Assembly: GCA_903866285.1 (NCBI GenBank)
Contig: CAIPMZ010000137.1
Coordinates: 1 to 23,111, forward strand
Direction of reading: 5' to 3'
DNA length: 23,111 bases
Origin: an uncultured bacterium
GTDB taxonomy: Bacteria; Patescibacteriota; Minisyncoccia; Moranbacterales; GWC2-37-73
In this document: positions 14,267 through 20,320 of the stretch, in pieces
How the letters are laid out: every line of letters starts with the position of its first letter
Position numbering within the stretch: position 1 is the first letter of the stretch
The notes under the pieces: model-generated
Seen by the model: the letters and a program-made list of their open reading frames with translations, nothing else
Told to the model about the DNA's origin: nothing
The model's database searches: none
Made by a program: the position numbers and the translations under genes

Positions 14267-15208
14267 ATGTTAACAGTTTCTCAACCACTACAAAAATTAA
14301 GTGGAAAAGTCATGAGCATTGTGCCATTTGGTTTCAAGGGCATTACCGAGTGCGATGCTATTGTTGCAATGCCTCCAACGTTTAAATTCACAAAGGAGAT
14401 ACTAAATTGCGTAGAAGACTGCTTAGGTATTAAGGCTTTTGATGCTTTTGCTATTCCATCTTTTTCAAAAAAACTTTTAAGTGAGAGTCATACCGTATTT
14501 CAAACATTAAACATTGCTGACAAAAAACACAAAATAAAAAAGATTATTCTTTTTCAAACTAGCGATTCTCATGAAGAAGGTAACTCTTTTAGTTACAGCA
14601 ACCAAGTGATGGAAGATGGATATCATATCGCCGGATTACTTAAATCGAGGGATTTGATTTTGCATCAGTACCCCAGGATGGAGGTTACACTTGTGTATGT
14701 TACGCTAAAAGAAGGCCAACAGCATATGGTCATGAGTGAAGTTCACCCTAATGGAGAAAGAGAAACTATTTTCAGAGCAGAATACCGTTTCAGGGGTGTG
14801 TATAATTGCGATACAGCCTTGATAAGATGCATTGAATTTCGCACTCGCAAGCAAGACAGATCATTTGTGCGAAATTCTTTGAAAATTCCTACCTTTGGTC
14901 TCATTGGTCTTCCGGGTGCCTCAAAAAGATTTCTCGAGGACAGTCAATCTGCCTGGGAAGCTATCAACCTTGCTTGCAATACCGATGGTTGTAAAAAAAT
15001 TATTCTCATGCATCATGCAGACTGCGGAGCTTATGGCGGAGTCGCTTGTTTTGATGGAGACGCTGTTTCGGAGGAGATTATGCATAGAGGTGAGATGTAC
15101 AAATTGCGGGATATGATTCACAAGAAGTATCCCAACATTGAAGTTGTACTTGTTTATGTTAGGCTTATTCATAATCAAACGAAGCTTCAATATGTGCTGT
15201 TTGATTAG
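14267..15208 (+). CDS. Tandem beta-carbonic-anhydrase-like protein, first copy degenerate
   Basis: 313 residues built from two copies of one domain of about 120 residues (29-147 and 181-299), each starting with CD, having a KKIIL strand in the middle, and ending with a YPxxEVxLVYVxL strand. The second copy keeps a beta-carbonic-anhydrase-like zinc motif: CIEFR (188-192, CxExR for the classic CxDxR) and HADC (250-253, HxxC) in the segment IILMHHADCGAYGG. In the first copy these positions are replaced (PPTFK, and QTSDSHEEG in place of HHADCGAYGG), so it cannot bind zinc in the same way. It is a single-gene unit with its own promoter, ribosome binding site and terminator. True carbonic anhydrase activity is not certain; CPR genomes carry many such proteins of unproven function. 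Confidence 0.75.
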   Translation: MLTVSQPLQKLSGKVMSIVPFGFKGITECDAIVAMPPTFKFTKEILNCVEDCLGIKAFDAFAIPSFSKKLLSESHTVFQTLNIADKKHKIKKIILFQTSDSHEEGNSFSYSNQVMEDGYHIAGLLKSRDLILHQYPRMEVTLVYVTLKEGQQHMVMSEVHPNGERETIFRAEYRFRGVYNCDTALIRCIEFRTRKQDRSFVRNSLKIPTFGLIGLPGASKRFLEDSQSAWEAINLACNTDGCKKIILMHHADCGAYGGVACFDGDAVSEEIMHRGEMYKLRDMIHKKYPNIEVVLVYVRLIHNQTKLQYVLFD

Positions 15209-15230
15209 AGGTTTGTCTGGCGTCTTTTTT

Positions 15231-15264
15231 AAAAGGCATCACTATTTCATAGTGGTGCCTTTTT
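15231..15264 (+). terminator. Intrinsic terminator of the carbonic-anhydrase-like gene
   Basis: AAAAGGCATCACTA (15231-15244) pairs with TAGTGGTGCCTTTT (15250-15263) around TTTCA, followed by T-rich sequence. The A and T tails make it potentially bidirectional. Confidence 0.85.
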
Positions 15265-15280
15265 CCTTTTCCAAAAAAAG

Positions 15281-15289
15281 TGGTATAAT
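15281..15289 (+). promoter_or_regulatory. Extended -10 promoter of the DUF4349-like gene
   Basis: TGGTATAAT gives an extended -10 element (TATAAT at 15284-15289). The -35 region is T-rich and weak. The predicted start near 15296 leaves a leader of about 28 bases and rules out the ATG at 15288, which overlaps the box. Confidence 0.6.
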
Positions 15290-15323
15290 GTTTGTAGATA
15301 AAAAACTTTTTAAAAAAAATAAA

Positions 15324-16355
15324 ATGAACACAAAAGAAAATCTCGCCAGAGGCGAAAAAAAAGTAGGTTTAAATGTGGGAGCGCAATACACTAAGCGAAA
15401 GAAAGTCGTCGTGTCGCTGCTACTGCTGAACGTGCTAATTTTTGTGGGGTTGATTTCTATCGCTAAATCTTCCTATCAGGTAGCACGGGAGATTGGATAT
15501 AATCAGCCAGCGAAGGTTAAGGCTCCTACTGCTACGGTCATTGCGCCTGGCGAGGTTGATTTAGGGTCTACGTTTTCTTCAGCTCCAGCTATGCTGAAAT
15601 GCGGGGATCAAGATCAGTTTATCGTGCCAGCTGATGCGGCGGAAAATGGCGAGCTCTCTATTGGAGTAGTTGGTCTAGACGGTGCCCGAAAAAGAGTAAC
15701 CGAACTTGCTGGCGAAGGCGGTGGGCTTGTATATTCAACCAATCTTAACTACGCTGCTGGTAGTCTTAAGCGAGGTACGATGGTTGTGCAAGTTCCGGCT
15801 GATAAATTTGAAAAGACTTTTGAGGCACTCAAAGCAGTAGGGACTCAACTTTTACGCGAATCAACCCAGAAAATTAGTTCAAATAATTTCGGTTGTCCGG
15901 TGCCAATGACTCAAGGCGCTGGGGTGGAAGTTAAAAGCGTAACCACCGAAACTCAAGAAGCTGACAATGCTGATAAGACAGTTACCGCTGGTGGCGCTGG
16001 TACGGATACAATTGCCGTTAGTCCTACCTGCCTTTATCCACAAACTTCGCAGGATAAAGCTTATATTAAAGTAACTTTCGTGGATAATAAAAAAGAAGTC
16101 GTTGCAAAAAATAATTTAACCATTGGCAAGTCCCTTCAAGATCAGCAAGCATATCGAAACAGAGCTTGGCTAGCTTTCTTAATTAAAATTATTTTCGTAA
16201 TTCTATTAGTTATTTTCTTGATTGCGCTAGTCATAAGGGCTTTCCGCCTTGCGCGTCACGCGAGGAGGGAAAGAAAAAATAAACTAGCTTCCGGCGTAAC
16301 GACCAGGCAGCTAATTAAAAGTCGAAAAGTTATTGTAAAAACAAAAAAGAAATAG
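15324..16355 (+). CDS. DUF4349-like two-helix membrane protein
   Basis: 343 residues. The first membrane helix is at about 28-47 (VVVSLLLLNVLIFVGLISIA), followed by a large presumed extracytoplasmic part and a second helix at about 281-305, then a basic cytoplasmic tail. The core at about 112-180 (VVGLDGARKRVTELAGEGGG, then LVYSTNLNY, GTMVVQVPADKFEKTFEALK and AVGTQLLRES) fits the DUF4349 pattern, a putative membrane lipoprotein-like family of unknown role. Four cysteines in the outer part (93, 191, 236 and nearby) could form disulfides. The frame is open back to 15138, but the upstream part overlaps the previous gene, its terminator and a promoter, so I start at ATG 15324. It is a single-gene unit closed by the terminator at 16375-16404. 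Confidence 0.7.
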   Translation: MNTKENLARGEKKVGLNVGAQYTKRKKVVVSLLLLNVLIFVGLISIAKSSYQVAREIGYNQPAKVKAPTATVIAPGEVDLGSTFSSAPAMLKCGDQDQFIVPADAAENGELSIGVVGLDGARKRVTELAGEGGGLVYSTNLNYAAGSLKRGTMVVQVPADKFEKTFEALKAVGTQLLRESTQKISSNNFGCPVPMTQGAGVEVKSVTTETQEADNADKTVTAGGAGTDTIAVSPTCLYPQTSQDKAYIKVTFVDNKKEVVAKNNLTIGKSLQDQQAYRNRAWLAFLIKIIFVILLVIFLIALVIRAFRLARHARRERKNKLASGVTTRQLIKSRKVIVKTKKK

Positions 16356-16374
16356 CGTAGTGCTTTTGGAAAAG

Positions 16375-16404
16375 CTAAAAAAACCTCAGCAATGAGGTTT
16401 TTTA
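16375..16404 (+). terminator. Intrinsic terminator of the DUF4349-like gene
   Basis: CTAAAAAAACCTCA pairs with TGAGGTTTTTTAG around GCAA, ending in a T-run. The CCTCA/TGAGG core with A/T flanks recurs at 19138-19163. Confidence 0.85.
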
Positions 16405-16443
16405 GTTTGGAAATTAAAATTCTTGAAATATGCTAAATCTCCA

Positions 16444-16480
16444 ATAAACTCTTGCATGGAAATATTAAAGTGATATAATA
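16444..16480 (+). promoter_or_regulatory. Shared 37-bp promoter block, copy 1 (dinD)
   Basis: Identical over 37 bases to 17921-17957. It contains TTGCAT (16452-16457), a 16-base spacer and TATAAT (16474-16479). Flanking bases differ, so the block is a discrete unit. Confidence 0.8.
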
Positions 16481-16519
16481 GCACTAGGGAAAAATAATTT
16501 TTAAAGTTTTAAAAAAGAT

Positions 16520-17368
16520 ATGAAAAAAGAAATCGTGCGAAAACTTCATAAAAATTTTAATGACTATGCGCAAGAAAATGAAAATGGTTTTGAATTTTGG
16601 TTTGCTCGGGATTTGCAGACTATGCTGGGATACGATCAATGGAAAAATTTTCAAAAAGTTATCGAGAAAGCTAAGGTTGCTTGTGAAAATAGTGGTATCG
16701 CTGTGGCTGATCAATTTGCCGACGTCGGAAAGATGATAGTCGCAGGTAAGGGTGCCAAGCGAGAAGTTGATGATATTGCACTCACTCGGCATGCTTGTTA
16801 TCTGATTGCGCAAAATGGCGACCCCCGCAAAGATGAAATTGCCTTTGCGATGGCCTATTTTGCTGTCCAAACGCGGAAACAGGAAATTATTGAAAAAAGA
16901 ATTTCTGAAATCGAGAGATTGACTTTTAGAGAAAAATTGACCAATTCAGAAAAAGAATTATCTGGCATTATTTATGAAAGAGGGGTTGATGGCGCTGGTT
17001 TTGCTCGAATTAGGAGCAAGGGTGACCAAGCACTTTTTGGTGGCAACACAACACAGGAAATGAAAAATAAGTTAGGCGTGAAAGATAGGCGTGCCTTGGC
17101 TGATTTTTTGCCGGCAATCACAATTAAAGCCAAGGATTTTGCCAATGAAATTACAAACTTTACCTTAAAGCGAGATGCTCATTTACAAGGAGAAAGTCCT
17201 ATTACTTCAGAGCATATGAAAAACAACAAAAGTGTGCGAAATATTCTCACAGAGCAAGGAATTTTTCCTGAGAATTTGCCAGCAGAAGAGGACATGAAAA
17301 AAGTTAAAAGAAAAATCAGCGCTGAAAATAGGAAATTGACTAAGAATGTTGGCAAACATAGAAAATAG
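16520..17368 (+). CDS. dinD: DinD-like DNA-damage-inducible protein
   Basis: 282 residues, similar along the full length to E. coli DinD. The N-terminal Bro-N-like domain (about 1-120) includes GFEFWFARDLQTMLGYDQWK, then the signature GKGAKREVDDIALTRHACYL and IAQNGDPRKDEIAFAMAYFA followed by VQTRKQE. The C-terminal part has GFARIRSKGDQALFGGNTTQ and the family ending NILTEQGIFPENLPAEEDMK. E. coli DinD inhibits RecA filament function after damage; whether this one does is inference. No obvious LexA-type operator is seen in the promoter. It shares its promoter and terminator sequences with the KilA-N gene downstream, although the proteins differ. Confidence 0.9.
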   Translation: MKKEIVRKLHKNFNDYAQENENGFEFWFARDLQTMLGYDQWKNFQKVIEKAKVACENSGIAVADQFADVGKMIVAGKGAKREVDDIALTRHACYLIAQNGDPRKDEIAFAMAYFAVQTRKQEIIEKRISEIERLTFREKLTNSEKELSGIIYERGVDGAGFARIRSKGDQALFGGNTTQEMKNKLGVKDRRALADFLPAITIKAKDFANEITNFTLKRDAHLQGESPITSEHMKNNKSVRNILTEQGIFPENLPAEEDMKKVKRKISAENRKLTKNVGKHRK

Positions 17369-17380
17369 CTTTTTAAAGGA

Positions 17381-17400
17381 ATCCACAAGGGTGCTTTTTT
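17381..17400 (+). terminator. dinD terminator, shared 20-bp block copy 1
   Basis: ATCCACAAGGGTGCTTTTTT, identical to 18852-18871. Here the left stem side is degraded (GGAATCC), so only about four pairs (ATCC/GGGT) form before the T-run. Confidence 0.65.
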
Positions 17401-17456
17401 GATGGTCAAAATGATATAAAAATGCGGAATCAATTTAATTTATGGCAACAGACACT

Positions 17457-17491
17457 GGAAGTTCAACCTCCATAATGGAGGTTGAACTTCC
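17457..17491. repeat. Nested palindrome
   Basis: GGAAGTTCAACCTCC (17457-17471) and GGAGGTTGAACTTCC (17477-17491) are perfect 15-bp inverted repeats around ATAAT. Each arm is itself nearly palindromic, as in the copies at 4272-4305 and 10622-10652. Confidence 0.75.
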
Positions 17492-17547
17492 TTGCAACTA
17501 GCAGTGCTTTAAAATTAGTTCGGTGTGAGTTTGGATTTTTTGTGATT

Positions 17548-17633
17548 ATACCAAGTTAATCAAACCAGTCTTATATTGTGACGGAGATAAGCTCTGAAAT
17601 AGCAAGCTGCAACTAATTAAGTTAATTTGGTAT
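17548..17633. mobile_element. MITE-like element B
   Basis: Terminal inverted repeats ATACCAAGTTAAT (17548-17560) and GTTAATTTGGTAT (17621-17633) match at 11 of 13. The reverse complement aligns with element A at 10584-10690, including a single copy of the GAGCTTAGCTCC-type core that is doubled in A. It has no coding capacity. Confidence 0.6.
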
Positions 17634-17671
17634 TATACCGAAACTATGCGGTCGTCTGGTTTTGGTATAAT
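17632..17671. repeat. 40-bp element with 13-bp inverted ends
   Basis: ATTATACCGAAAC (17632-17644) and GTTTTGGTATAAT (17659-17671) match at 12 of 13. It abuts element B and shares the ATTATACC end motif. Confidence 0.55.
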
Positions 17672-17677
17672 TATTTT

Positions 17678-17746
17678 TTTGTGATTATTTAAAAATAAAA
17701 AAACCGTCATAATTTCGCGGTCGTGAGATAATGACGGTCTTCTTTT
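17678..17746 (+). ncRNA. Possible small RNA with extended -10 promoter and terminator
   Basis: TGGTATAAT (17663-17671) looks like an extended -10 box, and the next structure downstream is a strong terminator with no gene between. A transcript of about 70 bases is possible. The -35 region is poor, and the box also belongs to an inverted repeat, so this is weak. Confidence 0.2.
17703..17745 (+). terminator. Orphan intrinsic terminator
   Basis: ACCGTCAT (17703-17710) pairs with ATGACGGT (17731-17738), with an inner TCGC/GTGA stem, then TTCTTTTT. No plus-strand gene ends nearby apart from dinD, more than 300 bases upstream. Confidence 0.65.
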
Positions 17747-17813
17747 TGTTACCACACAACTACATATAGTAACGAGCAAAAACTTAAAGCTTGGGATTCT
17801 CTGTTTTATTTGT

Positions 17814-17851
17814 TTCACTACTATACTACTTCATATGGTAGTGAATTTTTT
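17814..17851 (+). terminator. Terminator-like hairpin
   Basis: TTCACTAC (17814-17821) and GTAGTGAA (17838-17845) are followed by six T bases. The gene it would serve is unclear. Confidence 0.5.
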
Positions 17852-17920
17852 CTGTGATTTTTTGGTTTTTTGAAAATACGCCACTTAGATTGTCATGGAA
17901 AGGCAGGGACTGTTTCACAG

Positions 17921-17957
17921 ATAAACTCTTGCATGGAAATATTAAAGTGATATAATA
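17921..17957 (+). promoter_or_regulatory. Shared 37-bp promoter block, copy 2 (KilA-N gene)
   Basis: Identical over 37 bases to 16444-16480: TTGCAT at 17929-17934, a 16-base spacer, TATAAT at 17951-17956. The ATG follows 30 bases after the -10 box. Confidence 0.8.
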
Positions 17958-17985
17958 ACAGTATAAGCGTTTTTAATTATTTATT

Positions 17986-18816
17986 ATGACAAACAAAAAA
18001 ATCAAAATTAAAAATCAGTTGATTACTGTGAGCTTATCAGCCAAGGAAGATGACTATATTTCCTTGACTGACATTGCAAGATTTAAAAATATCAATGAAC
18101 CAAGATTTGCAATTCAAAATTGGATGAAAACAAGATACACAGTTGATTTTCTTGGAATTTGGGAGCAGCTACATAATGATAATTTTAACCGTGTCGAATT
18201 CGATACCTTTAAAAATGAAGCTGGCACAAATGCTTTTGTGCTTACACCTCAAAAATGGATAGAAAGAACCAAAGCTATCGGCATCACCTCGAAAGCTGGT
18301 CGCTATGGTGGGGGAACTTTCGCTCACAAGGATATTGCTTTTGAATTTGCCACTTGGATTTCACCCGAATTCAAACTATATCTGATTAAAGAATTTCAAC
18401 GCTTGAAAGTGGAGGAGAATGAAAAATTGACGCTTGGCTGGGATGCAAAAAGAATGCTTACGAAAATAAATTACAAAATTCACACTGATGCTATTAAAGA
18501 AAGTATTGTTTTGCCTCAAAAATTATCCAAACAAGATGCTGAAATTGTCTATGCCAACGAAGCTGATGTTTTGAATATGGCACTTTTCGGGATGACTGCT
18601 AAAAGTTGGAAATCGCAAAATAAAAATAAGATCGGAAATGTGCGGGATTATGCAAATGTGACTCAGCTGGTTTGCTTAGCAAATCTTGAAAGCATCAATG
18701 CTGAACTCATTAGAATGGGAATGTCTCAATCAGAAAGACTTTTGAAACTTAATGAAACGGCGATTGTTCAGATGAGATCTCTGCTGTGTAATAAGAGTGT
18801 CGAAAAACTTGGTTGA
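17986..18816 (+). CDS. KilA-N domain protein
   Basis: 276 residues. The N-terminal KilA-N DNA-binding domain (about 10-140) shows DDYISLTDIARFKN, AIQNWMKTRYTVDFLGIWEQ, the glycine-rich TSKAGRYGGGTFAHKDIAFE and FATWISPEFKLYLIKEFQRL. The C-terminal half (about 150-276) is less defined; it includes YANEADVLNMALFGMTAKSW, a pattern I have in mind for CPR and phage KilA-N proteins. KilA-N proteins are common in phages and large DNA viruses and in CPR genomes; a DNA-binding or regulatory role is inferred. It carries the same promoter and terminator blocks as dinD. Confidence 0.88.
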   Translation: MTNKKIKIKNQLITVSLSAKEDDYISLTDIARFKNINEPRFAIQNWMKTRYTVDFLGIWEQLHNDNFNRVEFDTFKNEAGTNAFVLTPQKWIERTKAIGITSKAGRYGGGTFAHKDIAFEFATWISPEFKLYLIKEFQRLKVEENEKLTLGWDAKRMLTKINYKIHTDAIKESIVLPQKLSKQDAEIVYANEADVLNMALFGMTAKSWKSQNKNKIGNVRDYANVTQLVCLANLESINAELIRMGMSQSERLLKLNETAIVQMRSLLCNKSVEKLG

Positions 18817-18848
18817 AATTCTCTGATTCAGCAGTTATGCAAAACAAG

Positions 18849-18872
18849 AGCATCCACAAGGGTGCTTTTTTT
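18849..18872 (+). terminator. KilA-N gene terminator, shared 20-bp block copy 2
   Basis: GCATCC-ACAA-GGGTGC stem-loop with a T-run. The 20 bases 18852-18871 are identical to those after dinD. Confidence 0.8.
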
Positions 18873-18877
18873 ACTAG

Positions 18878-19018
18878 TTAAAAAAAGGAAAAATTGAATA
18901 TGCCAAAAAGCACATTTTGGAATTGAACAAACTGCAAACAGAAAATGAATATTATTTTTGGATGATTTCTCCTGATGATTACGAAAGTTTTTTCAGAAAA
19001 ATGCGAGAAGGTGATTAG
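18878..19018 (+). pseudogene. Possible gene remnant (C-terminal fragment)
   Basis: A stop-free stretch of 46 codons with protein-like composition (KIEYAKKHILELNKLQTENE, then YYFWMISPDDYESFFRKMRE). It is preceded at once by an in-frame TAG and has no good start codon upstream. It reads like the tail of a helical protein whose front was lost. I do not recognise the family. Chance cannot be excluded. Confidence 0.3.
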
Positions 19019-19081
19019 AGGTCTTTTTTTCTATACTTGAATTGGAAATGCAAACTGGGAAGAACTGAATTTGTAAAAAAG

Positions 19082-19125
19082 CAAGAATTGAAACTTTTAG
19101 CGACTGCTAAAAAATTCAATTCTTG
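19082..19125. other. Long hairpin, 11 + 7 bp
   Basis: CAAGAATTGAA/TTCAATTCTTG (19082-19092 with 19115-19125) and TTTTAGC/GCTAAAA (19095-19101 with 19106-19112) enclose a GACT loop, with one symmetric 2x2 internal loop (AC/AA). No T-run directly follows. Confidence 0.6.
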
Positions 19126-19137
19126 TTTTGACAAAAC

Positions 19138-19163
19138 AAAAAACCTCATAGTTGAGGTTTTTT
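19138..19163 (-). terminator. tRNA-Leu terminator (bidirectional form)
   Basis: AAAAAACCTCA and TGAGGTTTTTT around TAGT. On the minus strand it lies about 17 bases after the tRNA 3' end. The A and T tails would also allow plus-strand termination. Confidence 0.7.
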
Positions 19164-19179
19164 AGCTTTTTTATAGGTG

Positions 19180-19261
19180 TGCCCAAGAAGAGACTCGAAC
19201 TCTTATGGCTTGCGCCACACGATTTTGAGTCGTGCGTGTATACCAATTCCACCACTTGGGC
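19180..19261 (-). tRNA. tRNA-Leu (anticodon CAA)
   Basis: On the minus strand: acceptor GCCCAAG/CTTGGGC, anticodon stem CACGA/TCGTG with loop CTCAAAA (anticodon CAA, reads TTG), variable arm TGGC-GCAA-GCCA as in leucine tRNAs, T-arm AAGAG-TTCGAGT-CTCTT, discriminator A. The 3' CCA is not encoded (CACC follows), so it must be added enzymatically. Confidence 0.93.
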
Positions 19262-19279
19262 CTGCTTTATAACTCCCTT

Positions 19280-19308
19280 ATAGTAGCCATTTGAAAGTCA
19301 TTTGTCAA
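19280..19308 (-). promoter_or_regulatory. tRNA-Leu promoter
   Basis: Minus-strand TTGACA (19303-19308), 17-base spacer, TACTAT (19280-19285). The start would fall near 19273, about 12 bases before the tRNA 5' end. Confidence 0.75.
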
Positions 19309-19319
19309 TGTGCTATAAT
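19291..19319 (+). promoter_or_regulatory. parA promoter, overlapping the tRNA-Leu promoter
   Basis: TTGAAA (19291-19296), 17-base spacer, TATAAT (19314-19319) with an extended TGC. It overlaps the divergent tRNA promoter over about 18 bases, so the two may compete for polymerase. Confidence 0.7.
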
Positions 19320-19324
19320 TCAAT

Positions 19325-19395
19325 ACATAACACGTAACACATAGCACATAACATTTGCTTCATGCTCCATGTTTTGTGTTCCATGTTCTATCACT
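19325..19395. repeat. Degenerate inverted repeat in the parA leader
   Basis: The left arm has ACATAACACGTAACACATAG and CACATAACAT words. The right arm has CATGCTCCATGTTTTGTGTT and CCATGTTCTAT. The frame continues through the right arm from an ATG at 19369, but that part is repeat, not Soj-like protein. Confidence 0.5.
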
Positions 19396-20181
19396 TTGGC
19401 TAAAATAATTTCACTGATAAATCAAAAAGGCGGAGTTGGGAAAACCACCACGGCAATTAATTTGGCGACCTATTTGGCTGATTTTGGCAAAAAGGTGCTT
19501 TTGGTTGATCTTGACCCGCAAGGCAACGCTTCCTCTGGGCTGGGGGTTGATATCCGCAGTCTTCAGCAAGGTTTGTATCATACTCTAGTTGGCGGCGTTC
19601 ATCCGCGCAATGTTATTATGAGACTTGAAAGCGCCAAACACGATTTGATGCCATCTTCACAAGATTTGGCTGGGGCGGGAGTTGAGATGGTGCATTTAGA
19701 TAATCGCGAGTTTAAACTTTACGACGTCCTGCGTCAAGTTCGAGGTGACTATGACTATATTATTATTGATAGTCCACCAAGTTTGGGCTTGCTGACAATT
19801 AACGGCTTGGTAGCTAGTGATGAGGTGCTGATTCCTGTTCAGACCGAATATTACGCCCTAGAAGGCCTTAGCCAGCTCCTGCAGACCATTGAGCTCGTTC
19901 AAACTCATTTGCAGCCTAATTTGAAGATTATGGGGGCAATCCTAACGATGTATGATCGACGTAACCGGCTCGCCCGCCAAGTGGTCAAGGAAATGCGCAA
20001 TCATTTCCCCGGACACGTCTTTGATAGCGTTATCCCGCGCAGTGTCCGCCTAGCCGAAGCGCCAAGTTATGGTAAATCAATTTTAAGTTTCGACGGACTC
20101 TCTAAAGGCGCCCGCTCGTATAAATCGTTGGCGCGAGAGATTATTGAGAAGGATGAGGTAGAATTGAGAAACAAGATATAA
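19396..20181 (+). CDS. parA: ParA/Soj chromosome partition ATPase
   Basis: A Walker-type ATPase that acts with ParB in chromosome segregation. With the TTG start at 19396 the protein is 261 residues and begins MAKIISLINQKGGVGKTTTA, exactly the Soj start; the deviant Walker A KGGVGKTT is at residues 11-18. Walker A' reads VDLDPQGN, the Walker B strand reads YDYIIIDSPPSLGLLTINGL, and the PVQTEYYALEGLSQLL and RSVRLAEAPSYGKSI segments are typical. An upstream in-frame ATG (19369) adds nine residues that belong to a repeat-like leader, so I reject it. The promoter is at 19291-19319. parB follows after 139 bases. Confidence 0.95.
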   Translation: MAKIISLINQKGGVGKTTTAINLATYLADFGKKVLLVDLDPQGNASSGLGVDIRSLQQGLYHTLVGGVHPRNVIMRLESAKHDLMPSSQDLAGAGVEMVHLDNREFKLYDVLRQVRGDYDYIIIDSPPSLGLLTINGLVASDEVLIPVQTEYYALEGLSQLLQTIELVQTHLQPNLKIMGAILTMYDRRNRLARQVVKEMRNHFPGHVFDSVIPRSVRLAEAPSYGKSILSFDGLSKGARSYKSLAREIIEKDEVELRNKI

Positions 20182-20320
20182 CTATTTTATAAATTTTAAA
20201 TTTGAAATTTGAAATTTTAAATCAATTTTAAATGTTGAAATGTTTTAATGAATTATTTAAAATTTGTTCATTTTTCATTCATTTAAAATTAAAAATTTAA
20301 AATTAAAAATTAAGTGAAAT
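20182..20320. repeat. AT-rich degenerate inverted repeat, parA-parB spacer
   Basis: The left arm has TAAATTTTAAATTTGAAATT and TGAAATTTTAAAT. The core is TGTTGAAATGTTTTAATGAA. The right arm has ATTTAAAATTAAAAATTTAA and AATTAAAAATTAAG. The layout is the same as in the atp spacers, and the arm ends 12 bases before the parB start. Confidence 0.6.

Larger units (their letters stand above)
17369..17985. other. Gene-free, palindrome-rich interval between dinD and the KilA-N gene
   Basis: 617 bases with no convincing gene. In order it holds the dinD terminator, a nested palindrome (17457-17491), MITE-like element B (17548-17633), an abutting short element with inverted ends (17632-17671), two terminator-like hairpins (17703-17745 and 17814-17851) and the second copy of the 37-bp promoter block (17921-17957). 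Confidence 0.7.
18817..19137. other. Interval with gene remnant and long hairpin before tRNA-Leu
   Basis: No intact gene. It contains the KilA-N terminator, a 46-codon open stretch that looks like a gene tail, and a large hairpin at 19082-19125. The bidirectional terminator at 19138-19163 bounds it. Confidence 0.6.

Noticed and set aside
15138..15323. 62-residue N-terminal extension of the DUF4349-like protein
   Set aside because: It overlaps the end of the carbonic-anhydrase-like gene, its terminator and the next promoter.
17633..17818. 61-residue minus-strand reading frame
   Set aside because: It crosses a terminator hairpin and an inverted-repeat element, lacks a ribosome binding site, and the peptide is not protein-like.
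17811..17918. parS-like half sites (TGTTTCAC) near 17811 and 17909
   Set aside because: Only the left half matches the parS consensus; the right halves do not, so they are not credible ParB sites.
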